Source of the DNA: a virus
Reading direction: 5' to 3' (one strand)
DNA length: 36,855 nt
Virus record (IMG/VR): IMGVR_UViG_3300042566_000110
Coordinates: 1 to 36,855 of that record
Position 1 is the first letter of the stretch. Every line of letters begins with the position of its first letter. The notes beneath the pieces are model-generated. The model saw nothing but the letters and a program-made list of their open reading frames with translations. It was not told where the DNA came from and ran no database searches. A program made the position numbers and the translations under genes. Shown here piece by piece: positions 7,388-16,606 of this stretch.

Positions 7388-8251
7388 ATGTCTACTCAAA
7401 TCACTACGGCATTCGTCAATCAGTTTTCCTCGAACGTCCAGATGCTGTCGCAGCAGATGGGTTCGCTGCTGCGCAATGCGGTAGACGTGGAAACTGTGAA
7501 CGGCGAAAAAGCCTTCTTCGACCAGGTCGGTAGCGCTGCTGCTGTCCTGCGCACCTCGCGTCATGCAGACACCCCCCTGATTGATACGCCGCACTCGCGT
7601 CGTATGGTCACCATGTCGGACTATGAATATGCCGACCTGATTGACGACCAGGACAAGGTTCGCCTGCTTGTCGATCCGACCTCGACCTACTCGCGTGCTG
7701 CTGCTGCAGCTATGGGTCGTGCGATGGACGACGTGATCATCTCGGCTGCCCTTGGCACCGCGTTGACCGGCAAAGACGGCGGCACCTCGACCTCGTTCGC
7801 CACCTCGACCAACCAGATCGCCGCTGGCGCCACTGGCTTGACGCTGGCGAAACTGATCCAGGCCAAGGAAATCCTTGACGCTGGTGACGTTGATCCGTCG
7901 ATCCCGCGCTACATCGCGGTCTCGCCGAAGCAGATCACGAACCTGCTGAACAGCACCACGGTTACCTCGTCGGACTTCAACACCGTCAAGGCCCTGGCGA
8001 TGGGCGAAATCAACAGCTTTGTTGGCTTCAACTTCATCGTCACCAACCGCCTTGGTGTTGATGGTTCGGCTGCTCGCCGTGTCTTCGCTTGGGCGATGGA
8101 CGGCATCAAGGTGGCTGTTGGCCGTGAGCCGACTGCCCGCATTGATGAGCGTGCTGACAAGTCGTATGCGACCCAGATCTACTATGCGATGACGCTTGGC
8201 GCCACCCGCATGGAAGAGAAGAAGGTCGTTGAAGTCCTCTGCACTGAATAA
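7388..8251 (+). CDS. Major capsid protein (HK97 fold expected)
   Basis: The 287-aa protein begins MSTQITTAFVNQFSSNVQML and contains a segment (HADTPLIDTPHSRRMVTMSD) and C-terminal strands typical of podovirus-type major capsid proteins. An unusual C-rich codon choice compared with the upstream head genes suggests high expression. A 131-nt leader (7257-7387) precedes it. The leader contains the small hairpin ACTGC-CCAA-GCAGT and two GGACAATC copies, with TTGGAGTG near the start as ribosome site. Confidence 0.92.
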   Translation: MSTQITTAFVNQFSSNVQMLSQQMGSLLRNAVDVETVNGEKAFFDQVGSAAAVLRTSRHADTPLIDTPHSRRMVTMSDYEYADLIDDQDKVRLLVDPTSTYSRAAAAAMGRAMDDVIISAALGTALTGKDGGTSTSFATSTNQIAAGATGLTLAKLIQAKEILDAGDVDPSIPRYIAVSPKQITNLLNSTTVTSSDFNTVKALAMGEINSFVGFNFIVTNRLGVDGSAARRVFAWAMDGIKVAVGREPTARIDERADKSYATQIYYAMTLGATRMEEKKVVEVLCTE

Positions 8252-8262
8252 GGAGAAGAGCA

Positions 8263-8724
8263 ATGGCTACTGTTTATTCTGCGCAGCGCACGAACACTCG
8301 TGCTAACCCGACCGTTAAGAACCAGGCCAACGAAATGGGTGGCCGTGTTCGCATCGCGCACGGGACTTATGAGGCTTCCTCGCTGGCTTCGGGCGATGTG
8401 ATTGAGATGTTTGTCCTGCCGGACAACGCTCGTCTCATCTCCGGCTTCCTGGCGAATGACGCTCTCGGCTCCTCGACCACCCTGTCGGTTGGTTACGGCG
8501 CCCACACCAACGCTGCTGGCACTGCTGTGTCGCTGTCGGCTGCCGCCTACCTGGCTGCCACTTCGACCTCTTCGGCTGCTAAGACCCAAATCTTGGCCAC
8601 TCTGGCCCTGGGTTCTGGCACTGAGGTGAATGCCAACGCAAACGGCATGCCGGTCACGGTGACGCTTGGCGGCGCTACTGCCAGCGGCACCATTGAGCTG
8701 ACCATCATGTACGCTCTGGACTAA
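8263..8724 (+). CDS. Probable head decoration/structural protein
   Basis: The 153-aa protein follows the capsid gene by 11 nt with an AAGGAGAAGAG ribosome site. It is rich in Ala, Ser, Thr and Gly and has beta-strand-like pieces (VIEMFVLPDNARLISGFL near the middle, TIELTIMYALD at the end). Genes of this size and place often encode decoration or head-fibre proteins. No specific family motif was recognised, so the role is positional inference. A stem-loop follows its stop codon. Confidence 0.7.
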   Translation: MATVYSAQRTNTRANPTVKNQANEMGGRVRIAHGTYEASSLASGDVIEMFVLPDNARLISGFLANDALGSSTTLSVGYGAHTNAAGTAVSLSAAAYLAATSTSSAAKTQILATLALGSGTEVNANANGMPVTVTLGGATASGTIELTIMYALD

Positions 8725-8730
8725 AAAAAC

Positions 8731-8756
8731 TAAGGGGGCGGGCAACTGCCCCCTTA
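8731..8756 (-). terminator. Stem-loop with terminator polarity on the minus strand
   Basis: TAAGGGGGC (8731-8739) pairs with GCCCCCTTA (8748-8756) over an 8-nt loop. The A7 tract (8723-8729) lies on the left side, so a canonical stem plus T-tract exists only when read leftward. On the plus strand it could partially attenuate or protect the capsid mRNA 3-prime end. Confidence 0.6.
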
Positions 8757-8776
8757 CCACCACAAGGGGCGATCCG

Positions 8777-9382
8777 ATGGCAAGTACAGTTGATATTGCG
8801 AACTACGCGCTCAACATGATCGGTGGCTCGAACATTTCTAGCCTTGATGAAAACAGCAAGGCAGGGCGCCTGGTCAACCAGCGCTATGAATCTGCCCGCG
8901 ATGCTGTGTTTCGCTCACATCCTTGGAATTGCCTGATCCGCCGCGCTGAGCTGGCCCAGGAGACGCAGGCTCCTGCGTTTGGGTATGCCTACCAGTACGC
9001 GCTGCCGACCGACCCGTACTGCTTGCGGGTGCTTGAGTTTAGCAATGGCGCGCTGTCCTACCCGCAAGACAACATGTTCTCCAATCGCGGAGGCCCGGTG
9101 TTTGTCATTGAGGGTCGTAAGCTTCTTACGGACGAAGGCACGGCTCGGATCAAATATGTTGCGCGGGTAACTGACCCGCAGGAATACGATGCCAGCCTGG
9201 TTGAGGCTTTGGCTGCGCGTCTGGCGATGGAGATCGCCTATGCTGTCACTGGATCGACCACCGTCGTGCAGCTTGTGACCGCGCTCTATGATGAGAAGCT
9301 GCGCGAGGCTCGGTTCGTTGATGCGACCGAAGGTGCGCCGCAGAAGCTTGAGGCAAGTGACTTTATCGAATCGAGGTTCTGA
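8777..9382 (+). CDS. Tail tubular protein A (T7 gp11-like adaptor)
   Basis: The 201-aa protein is the ring that joins portal to tail nozzle. The N-terminus (VDIANYALNMIGGSNISSL) and the following RYESARDAVFRSHPWNCLIR are highly typical of gp11-like adaptors. Length matches the family, and the tail nozzle gene follows with a one-base TGATG overlap. A strong GGGGCGATCCG leader sits before the ATG. Confidence 0.92.
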   Translation: MASTVDIANYALNMIGGSNISSLDENSKAGRLVNQRYESARDAVFRSHPWNCLIRRAELAQETQAPAFGYAYQYALPTDPYCLRVLEFSNGALSYPQDNMFSNRGGPVFVIEGRKLLTDEGTARIKYVARVTDPQEYDASLVEALAARLAMEIAYAVTGSTTVVQLVTALYDEKLREARFVDATEGAPQKLEASDFIESRF

Positions 9383-11385
9383 TGGCTCGTTCAGCACCGG
9401 CTTTAAGCTCATTCACTGCAGGCGAGATCTCGCCACGGCTTGAGGGCCAGATCACTCTTGAGAAATACCGCCAGGGTCTGTCAGAGCTGACGAACATGGT
9501 GGTCATGCCGCACGGTGGTGTGACCCGCCGGCCAGGCACTGAGTTCCTTGGGGAGGTCAAGAACAGCGCAGCCAAGGCTCGCCTAATCCCGTTTCAGTTC
9601 AAGACCAGCGACACCTACATCTTGGAGTTTGGGCCAGAGACGATGCGGGTGTACCGCAATGGCCTGCAGGTTCTGACCGGCTCGGCCAAGACGATCACGG
9701 GTGTGACGAAGGCCAACCCTGGTGTGATCACGTCTAACTCGCATGGCTTCAGCGATGGCGAAGAAATCTACATCACCGGCGTTGGTGGCATGACGCAGTT
9801 GAATGACCGCAACTACATTGTGGACAACGCGACGACCAACACCTTTACGCTGACCGATCTGTTCGGTGCGGCGATCGATACGACCGCGTTTACGACGTTC
9901 ACCTCGGGCGGCACGGCTGACAAGATCTACGAGATCTCGACCCCGTATGTTGAGGCCGATCTGTTCAACCTGCGCTATGCGCAATCGGCTGACACGATGT
10001 ACATCGTGCATCCCAGCTACGACATCCGCGTGCTGTCGCGCACTGGGTCTGCGGCTTGGACGTTGTCCACCGCAACAATCTCTGGCTCGCCTACGCCTGG
10101 CCTTAGCGGCTCAAATAACCGCCCCAGCGTGGTGACCTTCTTTGAGCAGCGCCTGGTGTTTGCGAACACCAACAACAACCCGCAGACGCTCTGGTTCTCA
10201 AAGAACGGCGACTACCTGAACTTCACGGTCGGCACGGCTGCCGATGACGCGCTGATCTACACGATCGCCTCCAACCAGGTAAACGCGATCCGCTATCTGT
10301 CGGCCACCAGGGTTCTGACCCTTGGCACCTCTGGCGGCGAATACGTCGTGACGGCCACCAGCGATGGGCCTGTGACACCGACCACGACACTGATCCGCAA
10401 GTACTCGAACTATGGCACTGCGCCGATCGAACCTGTGCAGGTTGCCGACGTGACGCTGTTTCTGCAGCGCGGCAATCGCAAGATCCGCGAATTCAAGTAC
10501 GTCGGTGACATCAACGCGGACGCTTATCAGGCGCCCGACATGTCGATCTTGGCTGAGCATATCACCGAGGGCGGCATCACGCAGTTTGCCTACCAGCAAG
10601 AGCCTGACAGCGTGATCTGGATGGTGCGCAATGATGGCACGCTTGTCGGCATGACCTACCGCCGCGAAGAGCAGGTGGTCGCGTTTCACAAGCATGTGAT
10701 CGGTGGCAGCTTCGGCGAAGGCCAGGCGGTTGTTGAAAGCGTTGCCACGCTGCCGACCGACACTGGCGAAGACGAGCTGTACATGGTCGTCAAGCGCACG
10801 ATCAACGGCGTGACCAAGCGGTACATTGAGCTGATGAAGCCGTTCAGCTTTGGCGGTGTGACCACCGGCGCTTTCTTTGTAGACAGCGGCCTGGCCTACA
10901 GTGGCAGCGCCGTGACCACCCTGTCTGGCCTGCACCACCTGCAGGGCGAGACGGTGTCGATCCTGGCCAACGGCGCAAGCCACCAAGACAAAACGGTGGC
11001 CAATGGGGCTGTCAGCCTAAACGTCTCCACCACGGTTGCGGCTATCGGCTACGGCTACAGCAGCGTGATGGAGACCTTGCGCCTGGAGGCTGGATCTGTT
11101 GACGGCACGAGCCAAGGCAAGCCGAAGCGCATCCACGCCATCACGGTTCGACTGCATGAGACTGTCGGCGCTGAGATCGGAAGCGGCTCGGACAAGCTTG
11201 ACCGCATCTACTTCCGCGACAGCTCCATGTCTATGGACCAGGCTGTACCGTTGTTCACCGGCGACAAGGATGTTGAGTTCGAAGGCGGCTTTGACGATGA
11301 CGATCGCATCTATGCGCGGCAAACTCAGCCGCTCCCACTAACTGTTCTTGCGCTCTTCCCGCGCATGAACACCTTCGACAAATGA
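9382..11385 (+). CDS. Tail tubular protein B (T7 gp12-like nozzle)
   Basis: The 667-aa beta-rich protein forms the hexameric tail nozzle under the gp11 ring. The N-terminus (SFTAGEISPRLEGQITLEKY, then MVVMPHGGVTRRPGTEF) is the signature of this family. Later segments show repeated beta-propeller-like strands. It is slightly shorter than T7 gp12 but within the range of marine podovirus homologues. It is coupled to the gp11 gene and followed by internal virion proteins. Confidence 0.92.
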   Translation: MARSAPALSSFTAGEISPRLEGQITLEKYRQGLSELTNMVVMPHGGVTRRPGTEFLGEVKNSAAKARLIPFQFKTSDTYILEFGPETMRVYRNGLQVLTGSAKTITGVTKANPGVITSNSHGFSDGEEIYITGVGGMTQLNDRNYIVDNATTNTFTLTDLFGAAIDTTAFTTFTSGGTADKIYEISTPYVEADLFNLRYAQSADTMYIVHPSYDIRVLSRTGSAAWTLSTATISGSPTPGLSGSNNRPSVVTFFEQRLVFANTNNNPQTLWFSKNGDYLNFTVGTAADDALIYTIASNQVNAIRYLSATRVLTLGTSGGEYVVTATSDGPVTPTTTLIRKYSNYGTAPIEPVQVADVTLFLQRGNRKIREFKYVGDINADAYQAPDMSILAEHITEGGITQFAYQQEPDSVIWMVRNDGTLVGMTYRREEQVVAFHKHVIGGSFGEGQAVVESVATLPTDTGEDELYMVVKRTINGVTKRYIELMKPFSFGGVTTGAFFVDSGLAYSGSAVTTLSGLHHLQGETVSILANGASHQDKTVANGAVSLNVSTTVAAIGYGYSSVMETLRLEAGSVDGTSQGKPKRIHAITVRLHETVGAEIGSGSDKLDRIYFRDSSMSMDQAVPLFTGDKDVEFEGGFDDDDRIYARQTQPLPLTVLALFPRMNTFDK

Positions 11386-11393
11386 GGTGAGTG

Positions 11394-11915
11394 ATGTTCC
11401 AGATCTTAGCCCTTGGAGCCTCCCTGCTTGGTGGAGCGCAAGCCAAGCGCTCATCTGACAAGGCCGCTGCGGCAGCGCAGCGTGCAGGCGAGTTCAATGC
11501 CAAGATCATTGAGCGCGACATCGACCTGCTTGAGCGTCAGCGCCAGATCTTCAATGCAAACTTCCTGACCCAAGCTGAGCGCAGCAAGAGAGCGTTTGAG
11601 CGAGACGTGCAGGGCGGAGTGCGGGCTGGCTTTGGTTTTGCCGGCATTGACATTTCTCAAGGCTCTCCGCTGCAAATACTGCGTGAGAATGCTCGCGAAT
11701 TCCAGTATGAACAGGATGTGGCCGAGTTCAACAGAGAGATTACGAACATGCAGATCTCAGACGAACAAGAGTCGGCCAGACTGAATGCAGAGCTTTCCCG
11801 CATGGGCGGTCAGGCTCAGGCGTCTGGGCTACGCGCAGCAGGAACGGCAAGCCTGATCGGCTCGGTCGGCCAAGCTGCTCAGATTGGCTACGAATATAAA
11901 CTGTTTGGCAGGTAA
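11394..11915 (+). CDS. Internal virion protein, T7 gp14-like
   Basis: ATG at 11394 is preferred to GTG at 11391 because GAGGTGA ends just upstream. The 173-aa protein has a short hydrophobic N-terminus (FQILALGASLLGGAQA), a long charged helix, and a GVRAGFGFAGIDISQGSPL motif common to gp14-like proteins. In T7, gp14 leaves the capsid first and forms the outer-membrane part of the DNA ejection channel. Position between nozzle and the large internal proteins agrees with this. Confidence 0.82.
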   Translation: MFQILALGASLLGGAQAKRSSDKAAAAAQRAGEFNAKIIERDIDLLERQRQIFNANFLTQAERSKRAFERDVQGGVRAGFGFAGIDISQGSPLQILRENAREFQYEQDVAEFNREITNMQISDEQESARLNAELSRMGGQAQASGLRAAGTASLIGSVGQAAQIGYEYKLFGR

Positions 11916-11918
11916 TCC

Positions 11919-13688
11919 ATGCGCATCCCGGTCTTCCGCTCTGAAGCTGCCGCAACATCAGAAGCGCCTGGCGCAAGCATCAGGGCGCGAATGGACCCCA
12001 ACGTCTTTGTGCAGGCAGAGCTGCGCAAGGGTGAGGTGCTTGGGGAAGCTTTCACCCAGGTGAACAAGTACGCTTTGGCTCGGGCCGAAGCGGAAGCCAA
12101 GATTGAGTACAATGAAGCACTGCTTGGCGCTGAAGAGCAGATGCGCAATCTTGCCGATAGCCTGAAAGAAAGCTCGCGTCTCGGAGACGTTCTGAACGAA
12201 AAAGGCACGGGCGCTTGGCAGGTTTCGATCAAGGAAATGCGTGAACGCCTGACGGATGGATTGTCCAGCCGATCGATGACTGACGCATTCAACGCCCGCT
12301 TTAACCAGCAAGAACTAACGATGCGGTTCCAGTTGCGTGATGCGGTTGAATCCAACATCAAGGCCAGAGCTGCTGCTTCTGCAAAGGCTCGGCAGGATGA
12401 ATTGGTCAATACTCTTAGCGATCCCCGCACGAACCCAGAAATGGCTTCCATGCTTTTGACTGCTCAAACAGTTGAGACCGAGTCGGACATCCGCGCTGGG
12501 ATTATATCGCCAGAAGTGGCGGCGGTTGTGAATACGGAGATGCTCAATAAGATCGTTGACAACGTGACACTTGGTTACGTTGGCGGAGATCCTAGCAAAG
12601 CCTTATCACTTGCCGCTGCTCTTGAGTATCAAGCGCTGGTTAATGCTGGAGAAATGACCGCTGAAGAAGCTGCAGAACTCTCTGGTCTTGGACCTGATGG
12701 GTCTTACACTCTGACCGTTCTTGGCATGGCCAGACCAGACATTGCAGCAAAGGCGCTTGGCGAAGCACTGACCAATGCCAACAAGATCGATGGTGCGCTT
12801 GACGAGATGCGCACTGAATTTGAGGCTCGCGTCACTAAGCAAAATGGCGATCTGTACAATTCAGCGTTTGGCGTTTCTGTCACTGCGGAAGCCAGTGCAG
12901 ATCTCACGGCTCGTCTTGTTGGGATGATGACGGCAAAAGACTTGCAGCTTTTTAAGATTGACCCGTCTAAGGAGATCAATGGCAAGCAATATCTTGATGT
13001 GGTTACCAGGATATTAGATAGCCGCAACGCCATGAGCCAAGAACAGCGCCAGAGCCTCGAGACGCACAAGAACCCCAACACTCTTGGCCCGTTTGCTGCT
13101 GAAACAAACCCAAGTGTTTATGCGTCCTTGATCCAAAAGGCGGACACCGGCAACTTGACCCAAGCCACTCTCAACGCATCGCAGGGTGACCTGACGTTGA
13201 AGGATTGGAAAGAACTGACCGCTAGTATCCAAACCGAGGCGGACGAAGCCTTTCGTGCGGTCGATGATCAGGTGGCTACAGCCTTTAAGTACAACAAGGC
13301 TGCAGGCGCTAATGATGCTGCATCGAAAGAAGCTGAAGCTGCATGGTTTTATGTCAGCTCTAAGCTTCGGGAAGAGACAAACCGCAGAATATCTGAGGGC
13401 GACAGGATGACACGCGAAGAGACTTCGCAGCTCTCGCAGCAGCTTATCGAAGAGCGCATGGTCACATTTCGAGTCAAATTGCAAAATCAGTTGCAGGAAT
13501 ACCTTCAGGATCAATCGCACAGGTTCATTGCTGGCAATATTCCAGACTTTCCCCCAGGCAACGAGCTGCAATCTCTTGAGGCATGGTACTCTTCACTCCT
13601 CCCAGAGCCGACACAGGCGCAAACCAGTGTTTACAATAGCGTTAAGGGTGAGATCATCTACATGATGCAAATGATGGGGAACCAGTAA
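11919..13688 (+). CDS. Internal virion protein (gp15-like by position)
   Basis: The 589-aa protein is almost entirely predicted helix, rich in Ala, Glu, Gln and Leu, with no membrane span or enzymatic motif. By analogy with T7 gp15 it would be a core protein ejected with DNA to build the periplasmic tunnel. Support is the position after the gp14-like gene, the length and the helical composition. The stop overlaps the next ATG (TAATG). Sequence-level homology to gp15 is not claimed. Confidence 0.75.
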   Translation: MRIPVFRSEAAATSEAPGASIRARMDPNVFVQAELRKGEVLGEAFTQVNKYALARAEAEAKIEYNEALLGAEEQMRNLADSLKESSRLGDVLNEKGTGAWQVSIKEMRERLTDGLSSRSMTDAFNARFNQQELTMRFQLRDAVESNIKARAAASAKARQDELVNTLSDPRTNPEMASMLLTAQTVETESDIRAGIISPEVAAVVNTEMLNKIVDNVTLGYVGGDPSKALSLAAALEYQALVNAGEMTAEEAAELSGLGPDGSYTLTVLGMARPDIAAKALGEALTNANKIDGALDEMRTEFEARVTKQNGDLYNSAFGVSVTAEASADLTARLVGMMTAKDLQLFKIDPSKEINGKQYLDVVTRILDSRNAMSQEQRQSLETHKNPNTLGPFAAETNPSVYASLIQKADTGNLTQATLNASQGDLTLKDWKELTASIQTEADEAFRAVDDQVATAFKYNKAAGANDAASKEAEAAWFYVSSKLREETNRRISEGDRMTREETSQLSQQLIEERMVTFRVKLQNQLQEYLQDQSHRFIAGNIPDFPPGNELQSLEAWYSSLLPEPTQAQTSVYNSVKGEIIYMMQMMGNQ

Positions 13689-16606
13689 TGGCTTACACGC
13701 TGAACAATGACACCGACCTTGAGATGACCCGCTACAATGAAGCGGCTCGAATCAAGGCATACTCAGGCGTTTCAATCAATAACGTGCGTGGTGGTTACGT
13801 TGTCAGCAACCCCAACCGCAACACGGAGTCGGTTTACATTGATCTGCCGTCTGGCGGCAGGATGCGCGTGGGCGATCGGCTTGTGACGCCGAAGCAAATG
13901 GCAGAGACGGATGTTGCGGTTGCCGCAGACGTTCCAGCTTCAGAAGACATCGATACTTTTTCAAAAAACTTTAAGAGCAATCCAAGCAATATTGGCGGCA
14001 AAGATCCAAGTTTTGACGACTATGACATGGCTGGGTATTCTCAAGCAGAAATTTTGCAGTATGAGAAATCCCGCAATGAGCAATACATGGCGCAGCCCAA
14101 CATCCTTAATGCGATGAAGCTGACGCCAGACCAGATGGCGCAGTATGCGCAGCAGCCTGGCGCTGAGATGATCATGCCACGGGAAACAAGCTTGCGTGAG
14201 AATGTGCAAGGCGCAATTTCCAACACGCTTGATCCCAACCGAGAGCCTACTGGAGCTATTGGCGATGCGATCAGTTCAGCATTGCAAAGCCTAATTGGCC
14301 AAGAAAACCTGGACGACCCAAGCGATGTTCGTGCGTTTTCCAAACTCTTCACCGATTTCGCAGGTGTCACGGTCCCTGCGTATGGCGGGGCAGAGACCGT
14401 AGACGAGGGCGCTCGCACCTTCAATTCTGGCTACAAGATGATCAGCGATGGTATCGCATCTGGCGACACAAACATGATGAAGATTGGCGCGATTGATGCG
14501 GCAATCGGGATTGGTCTAACGACACTTGGCGTTGCTGAATTCGTGCCACTTGTTAACAGCCTCACCGATCCTGCTAAAAACCTGTTGCGAGAGGCATCCC
14601 CTTTCGCAAAGAACATGCTTGCCGACGCGATCGGCACCAGCCGTGCCATCGCCCAAGGCGACAAGGACATGCTGATGGAGATCTTCCAGCCTGCCGGCAC
14701 GCCGCGCAGCTTGAGTGCGGCTGCAACTGGCGGCCCAACCCCTCCAGTTGCTGGAAGCACTACTCCATTGCGCGAAGGCGGCGTTGAGAACGAGCAAGCG
14801 CGGCAAGCAGTTGTCTCCATCGCCGCGCAGAGAGACCCATCGCGGGACAAGCCTCTTGTCCGGATTGATGACATTGCATCGTTCCATGAACAAAACCATG
14901 TGGCCAAGTATGGGCGGAAGCTTGATCAGTACAACGATCAAGACTTCAACACAGCCATTGACGCAACAACCGATGAGGTTCGGTATCAGCTCAATCAATC
15001 CGTCTCTGGCAAGGGTTGGTACGACAGTGACGTGAAGAAAACTTTTGAGATTGCGTCACGCATTCCTGGTTTGGAAAGCTTGGCAACAAGCGAAACGGAC
15101 CGTGTGATCATGTCGGCCATTATGGCGCCGACCTCAATTGGTCAACTCGTCACCAACAACACTCGCGCTGCCATCGCAGCCATGCTGCAGTACAAGCGCA
15201 CTGGGAAAGTTCCGACAACGCCACCACCTGCTGGCTCTGTTACTGAAGGCATCAAGAATGCTGGGTGGGGCTTCAAGCAGGGAAGTGTCGCTGCGAACAT
15301 GCAGGTCATTTCTCACCTTGTTGAAAAACTTGGTCCGGATGGTTTTGCCGATTGGTGGCTTTCCCCTCACACTCTTAAAGAACTTGGCGATGTTAGAAGA
15401 GAGGCAGGCCTCTCTGGAGACCCAAGTGGGTTGAGCGGCGGCCAAAACAGCATGCACCTGGGCGCCATGGTGATCGGCGACAAAACCGGCAGGTTCTCTC
15501 TCAACATCAACGGATATGAAGGCACCACAAAAGACGTGTGGTTCAGCCGCTCGTACAATCGCCACTTTGGCGACATGAGAGATAACAAAGGGGAGCTTGC
15601 CGGCGGACCCAGAAATACAGTAGAGCGTCGTCGCATGGAGGAATTCACGCGGCAAGTGCGTGACCGCCTGCAAGATCAAGGTTTAAGCGAACAAGATGTT
15701 CAGGCCATTCTGTGGTACTACGAGCAGAACTTGATGACAGATCTTGGCGTGCAATCACGCCCTGGTGCATTTAGCGAGGAGGCGGAGAGGATCTATGGAC
15801 AACTACGACCAGGAGTTCGCGCAGGCGATGCAACTGAAACTGCGGTTGAACCGGGAGGCATCGAAGGCTTCCGTGGCATCAGCGCAACCCAACGAGCAGT
15901 CCGCGCCGAGCGGAGACTTCCGGAGCGGGTTGATCCAAGAAATCCTCAAGGACAAACCGGGCCTTACACGCGAGGAGCTGGATCAGGCGATGCAGGAAAT
16001 GGGCTTCTAGTTCTCCAGCCTAATCCGCAGTCACAGGCGCGTTACAGTGAAGCTGGGCTAACCCTGCCCGTCATTCGTGAAGTTCCGGCACAGCAATCAG
16101 CTTCGCAGTACAATGCGGACATGACTGAGGCGATGCGGGGCCACAAATTTGGCGCTCAGGTAGAGATAAAGTCGGCTGAAGAGTTGGCGCAAGCTCGTCT
16201 GTTCAGAACAGAAGATGGCAGCGGTTTTGCAATCAAGCCAGATGGAGACATCGTCGCTGTCTTTGCGGGTAAACAATCTGCAAAAGGCGGTGGCTACTCA
16301 ATGTTGCAGGCGGCTGTTGCTGCCGGCGGCAGAAAGCTTGATGCCTTCGACACATATCTCCCCAAGATATATGAAACAGCCGGCTTCCGCCCTGTAGCTC
16401 GTCTGCCGTGGAATGATGAGTTTGCTCCTCCCAATTGGGACAAGGGCGCATTCTCTAAATTCAACAACGGAGAGCCGGATGTAGTTTTCTTTGTTTACGA
16501 TCCAGACTATTATGGCGGCGCCGTAGACGTTCCGACATTCGGCAGTTACGACGAGGCTGTGGCTGAACAAGACAAGCAGCTACAAACTCTTGGAGGACGC
16601 AAGTAA
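13688..16606 (+). CDS. Large internal virion protein with GNAT-like C-terminal domain
   Basis: This is a 972-aa multi-domain protein. Visible parts are a Gly/Asn-rich N-terminus, a hydrophobic amphipathic stretch near residues 266-290 (IGAIDAAIGIGLTTLGVAEF), a Pro-rich linker near 345-365, and a central folded region (about 390-690). A disordered Arg/Gly/Pro-rich linker (about 703-790) follows, then a C-terminal domain (about 818-945). The C-terminal domain carries AVFAGKQSAKGGGYSMLQAA and IYETAGFRPVARLPW, resembling GNAT acetyltransferases. It is likely ejected with the DNA. No lytic transglycosylase domain like that of T7 gp16 was seen. The linker region is overprinted by another ORF. Confidence 0.78.
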   Translation: MAYTLNNDTDLEMTRYNEAARIKAYSGVSINNVRGGYVVSNPNRNTESVYIDLPSGGRMRVGDRLVTPKQMAETDVAVAADVPASEDIDTFSKNFKSNPSNIGGKDPSFDDYDMAGYSQAEILQYEKSRNEQYMAQPNILNAMKLTPDQMAQYAQQPGAEMIMPRETSLRENVQGAISNTLDPNREPTGAIGDAISSALQSLIGQENLDDPSDVRAFSKLFTDFAGVTVPAYGGAETVDEGARTFNSGYKMISDGIASGDTNMMKIGAIDAAIGIGLTTLGVAEFVPLVNSLTDPAKNLLREASPFAKNMLADAIGTSRAIAQGDKDMLMEIFQPAGTPRSLSAAATGGPTPPVAGSTTPLREGGVENEQARQAVVSIAAQRDPSRDKPLVRIDDIASFHEQNHVAKYGRKLDQYNDQDFNTAIDATTDEVRYQLNQSVSGKGWYDSDVKKTFEIASRIPGLESLATSETDRVIMSAIMAPTSIGQLVTNNTRAAIAAMLQYKRTGKVPTTPPPAGSVTEGIKNAGWGFKQGSVAANMQVISHLVEKLGPDGFADWWLSPHTLKELGDVRREAGLSGDPSGLSGGQNSMHLGAMVIGDKTGRFSLNINGYEGTTKDVWFSRSYNRHFGDMRDNKGELAGGPRNTVERRRMEEFTRQVRDRLQDQGLSEQDVQAILWYYEQNLMTDLGVQSRPGAFSEEAERIYGQLRPGVRAGDATETAVEPGGIEGFRGISATQRAVRAERRLPERVDPRNPQGQTGPYTRGAGSGDAGNGLLVLQPNPQSQARYSEAGLTLPVIREVPAQQSASQYNADMTEAMRGHKFGAQVEIKSAEELAQARLFRTEDGSGFAIKPDGDIVAVFAGKQSAKGGGYSMLQAAVAAGGRKLDAFDTYLPKIYETAGFRPVARLPWNDEFAPPNWDKGAFSKFNNGEPDVVFFVYDPDYYGGAVDVPTFGSYDEAVAEQDKQLQTLGGRK
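15795..16010 (+). CDS. Nested (overprinted) 71-aa protein inside the 972-aa virion gene
   Basis: It lies wholly within the larger gene in the +1 frame. GAGAGG is four bases before the ATG, after a GGAGGCGGAG purine run. The product is protein-like: N-terminal helix DNYDQEFAQAMQLKLRLN, Ser/Ala/Gln linker, then LIQEILKDKPGLTREELDQ and a final AMQEMGF. A hand count gives about four fifths of its third positions G or C, versus well under half for the host frame over the same bases. The host frame there is Arg/Gly/Pro-rich linker. This suggests a real second gene, perhaps a small virion or assembly protein. A longer open frame from 15744 lacks a good ribosome site. Confidence 0.7.
   Translation: MDNYDQEFAQAMQLKLRLNREASKASVASAQPNEQSAPSGDFRSGLIQEILKDKPGLTREELDQAMQEMGF

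Noticed and set aside
7145-8263. Minus-strand frame of 372 codons
   Set aside because: It lies opposite the major capsid gene and reflects its strong codon bias; no recognisable motifs.
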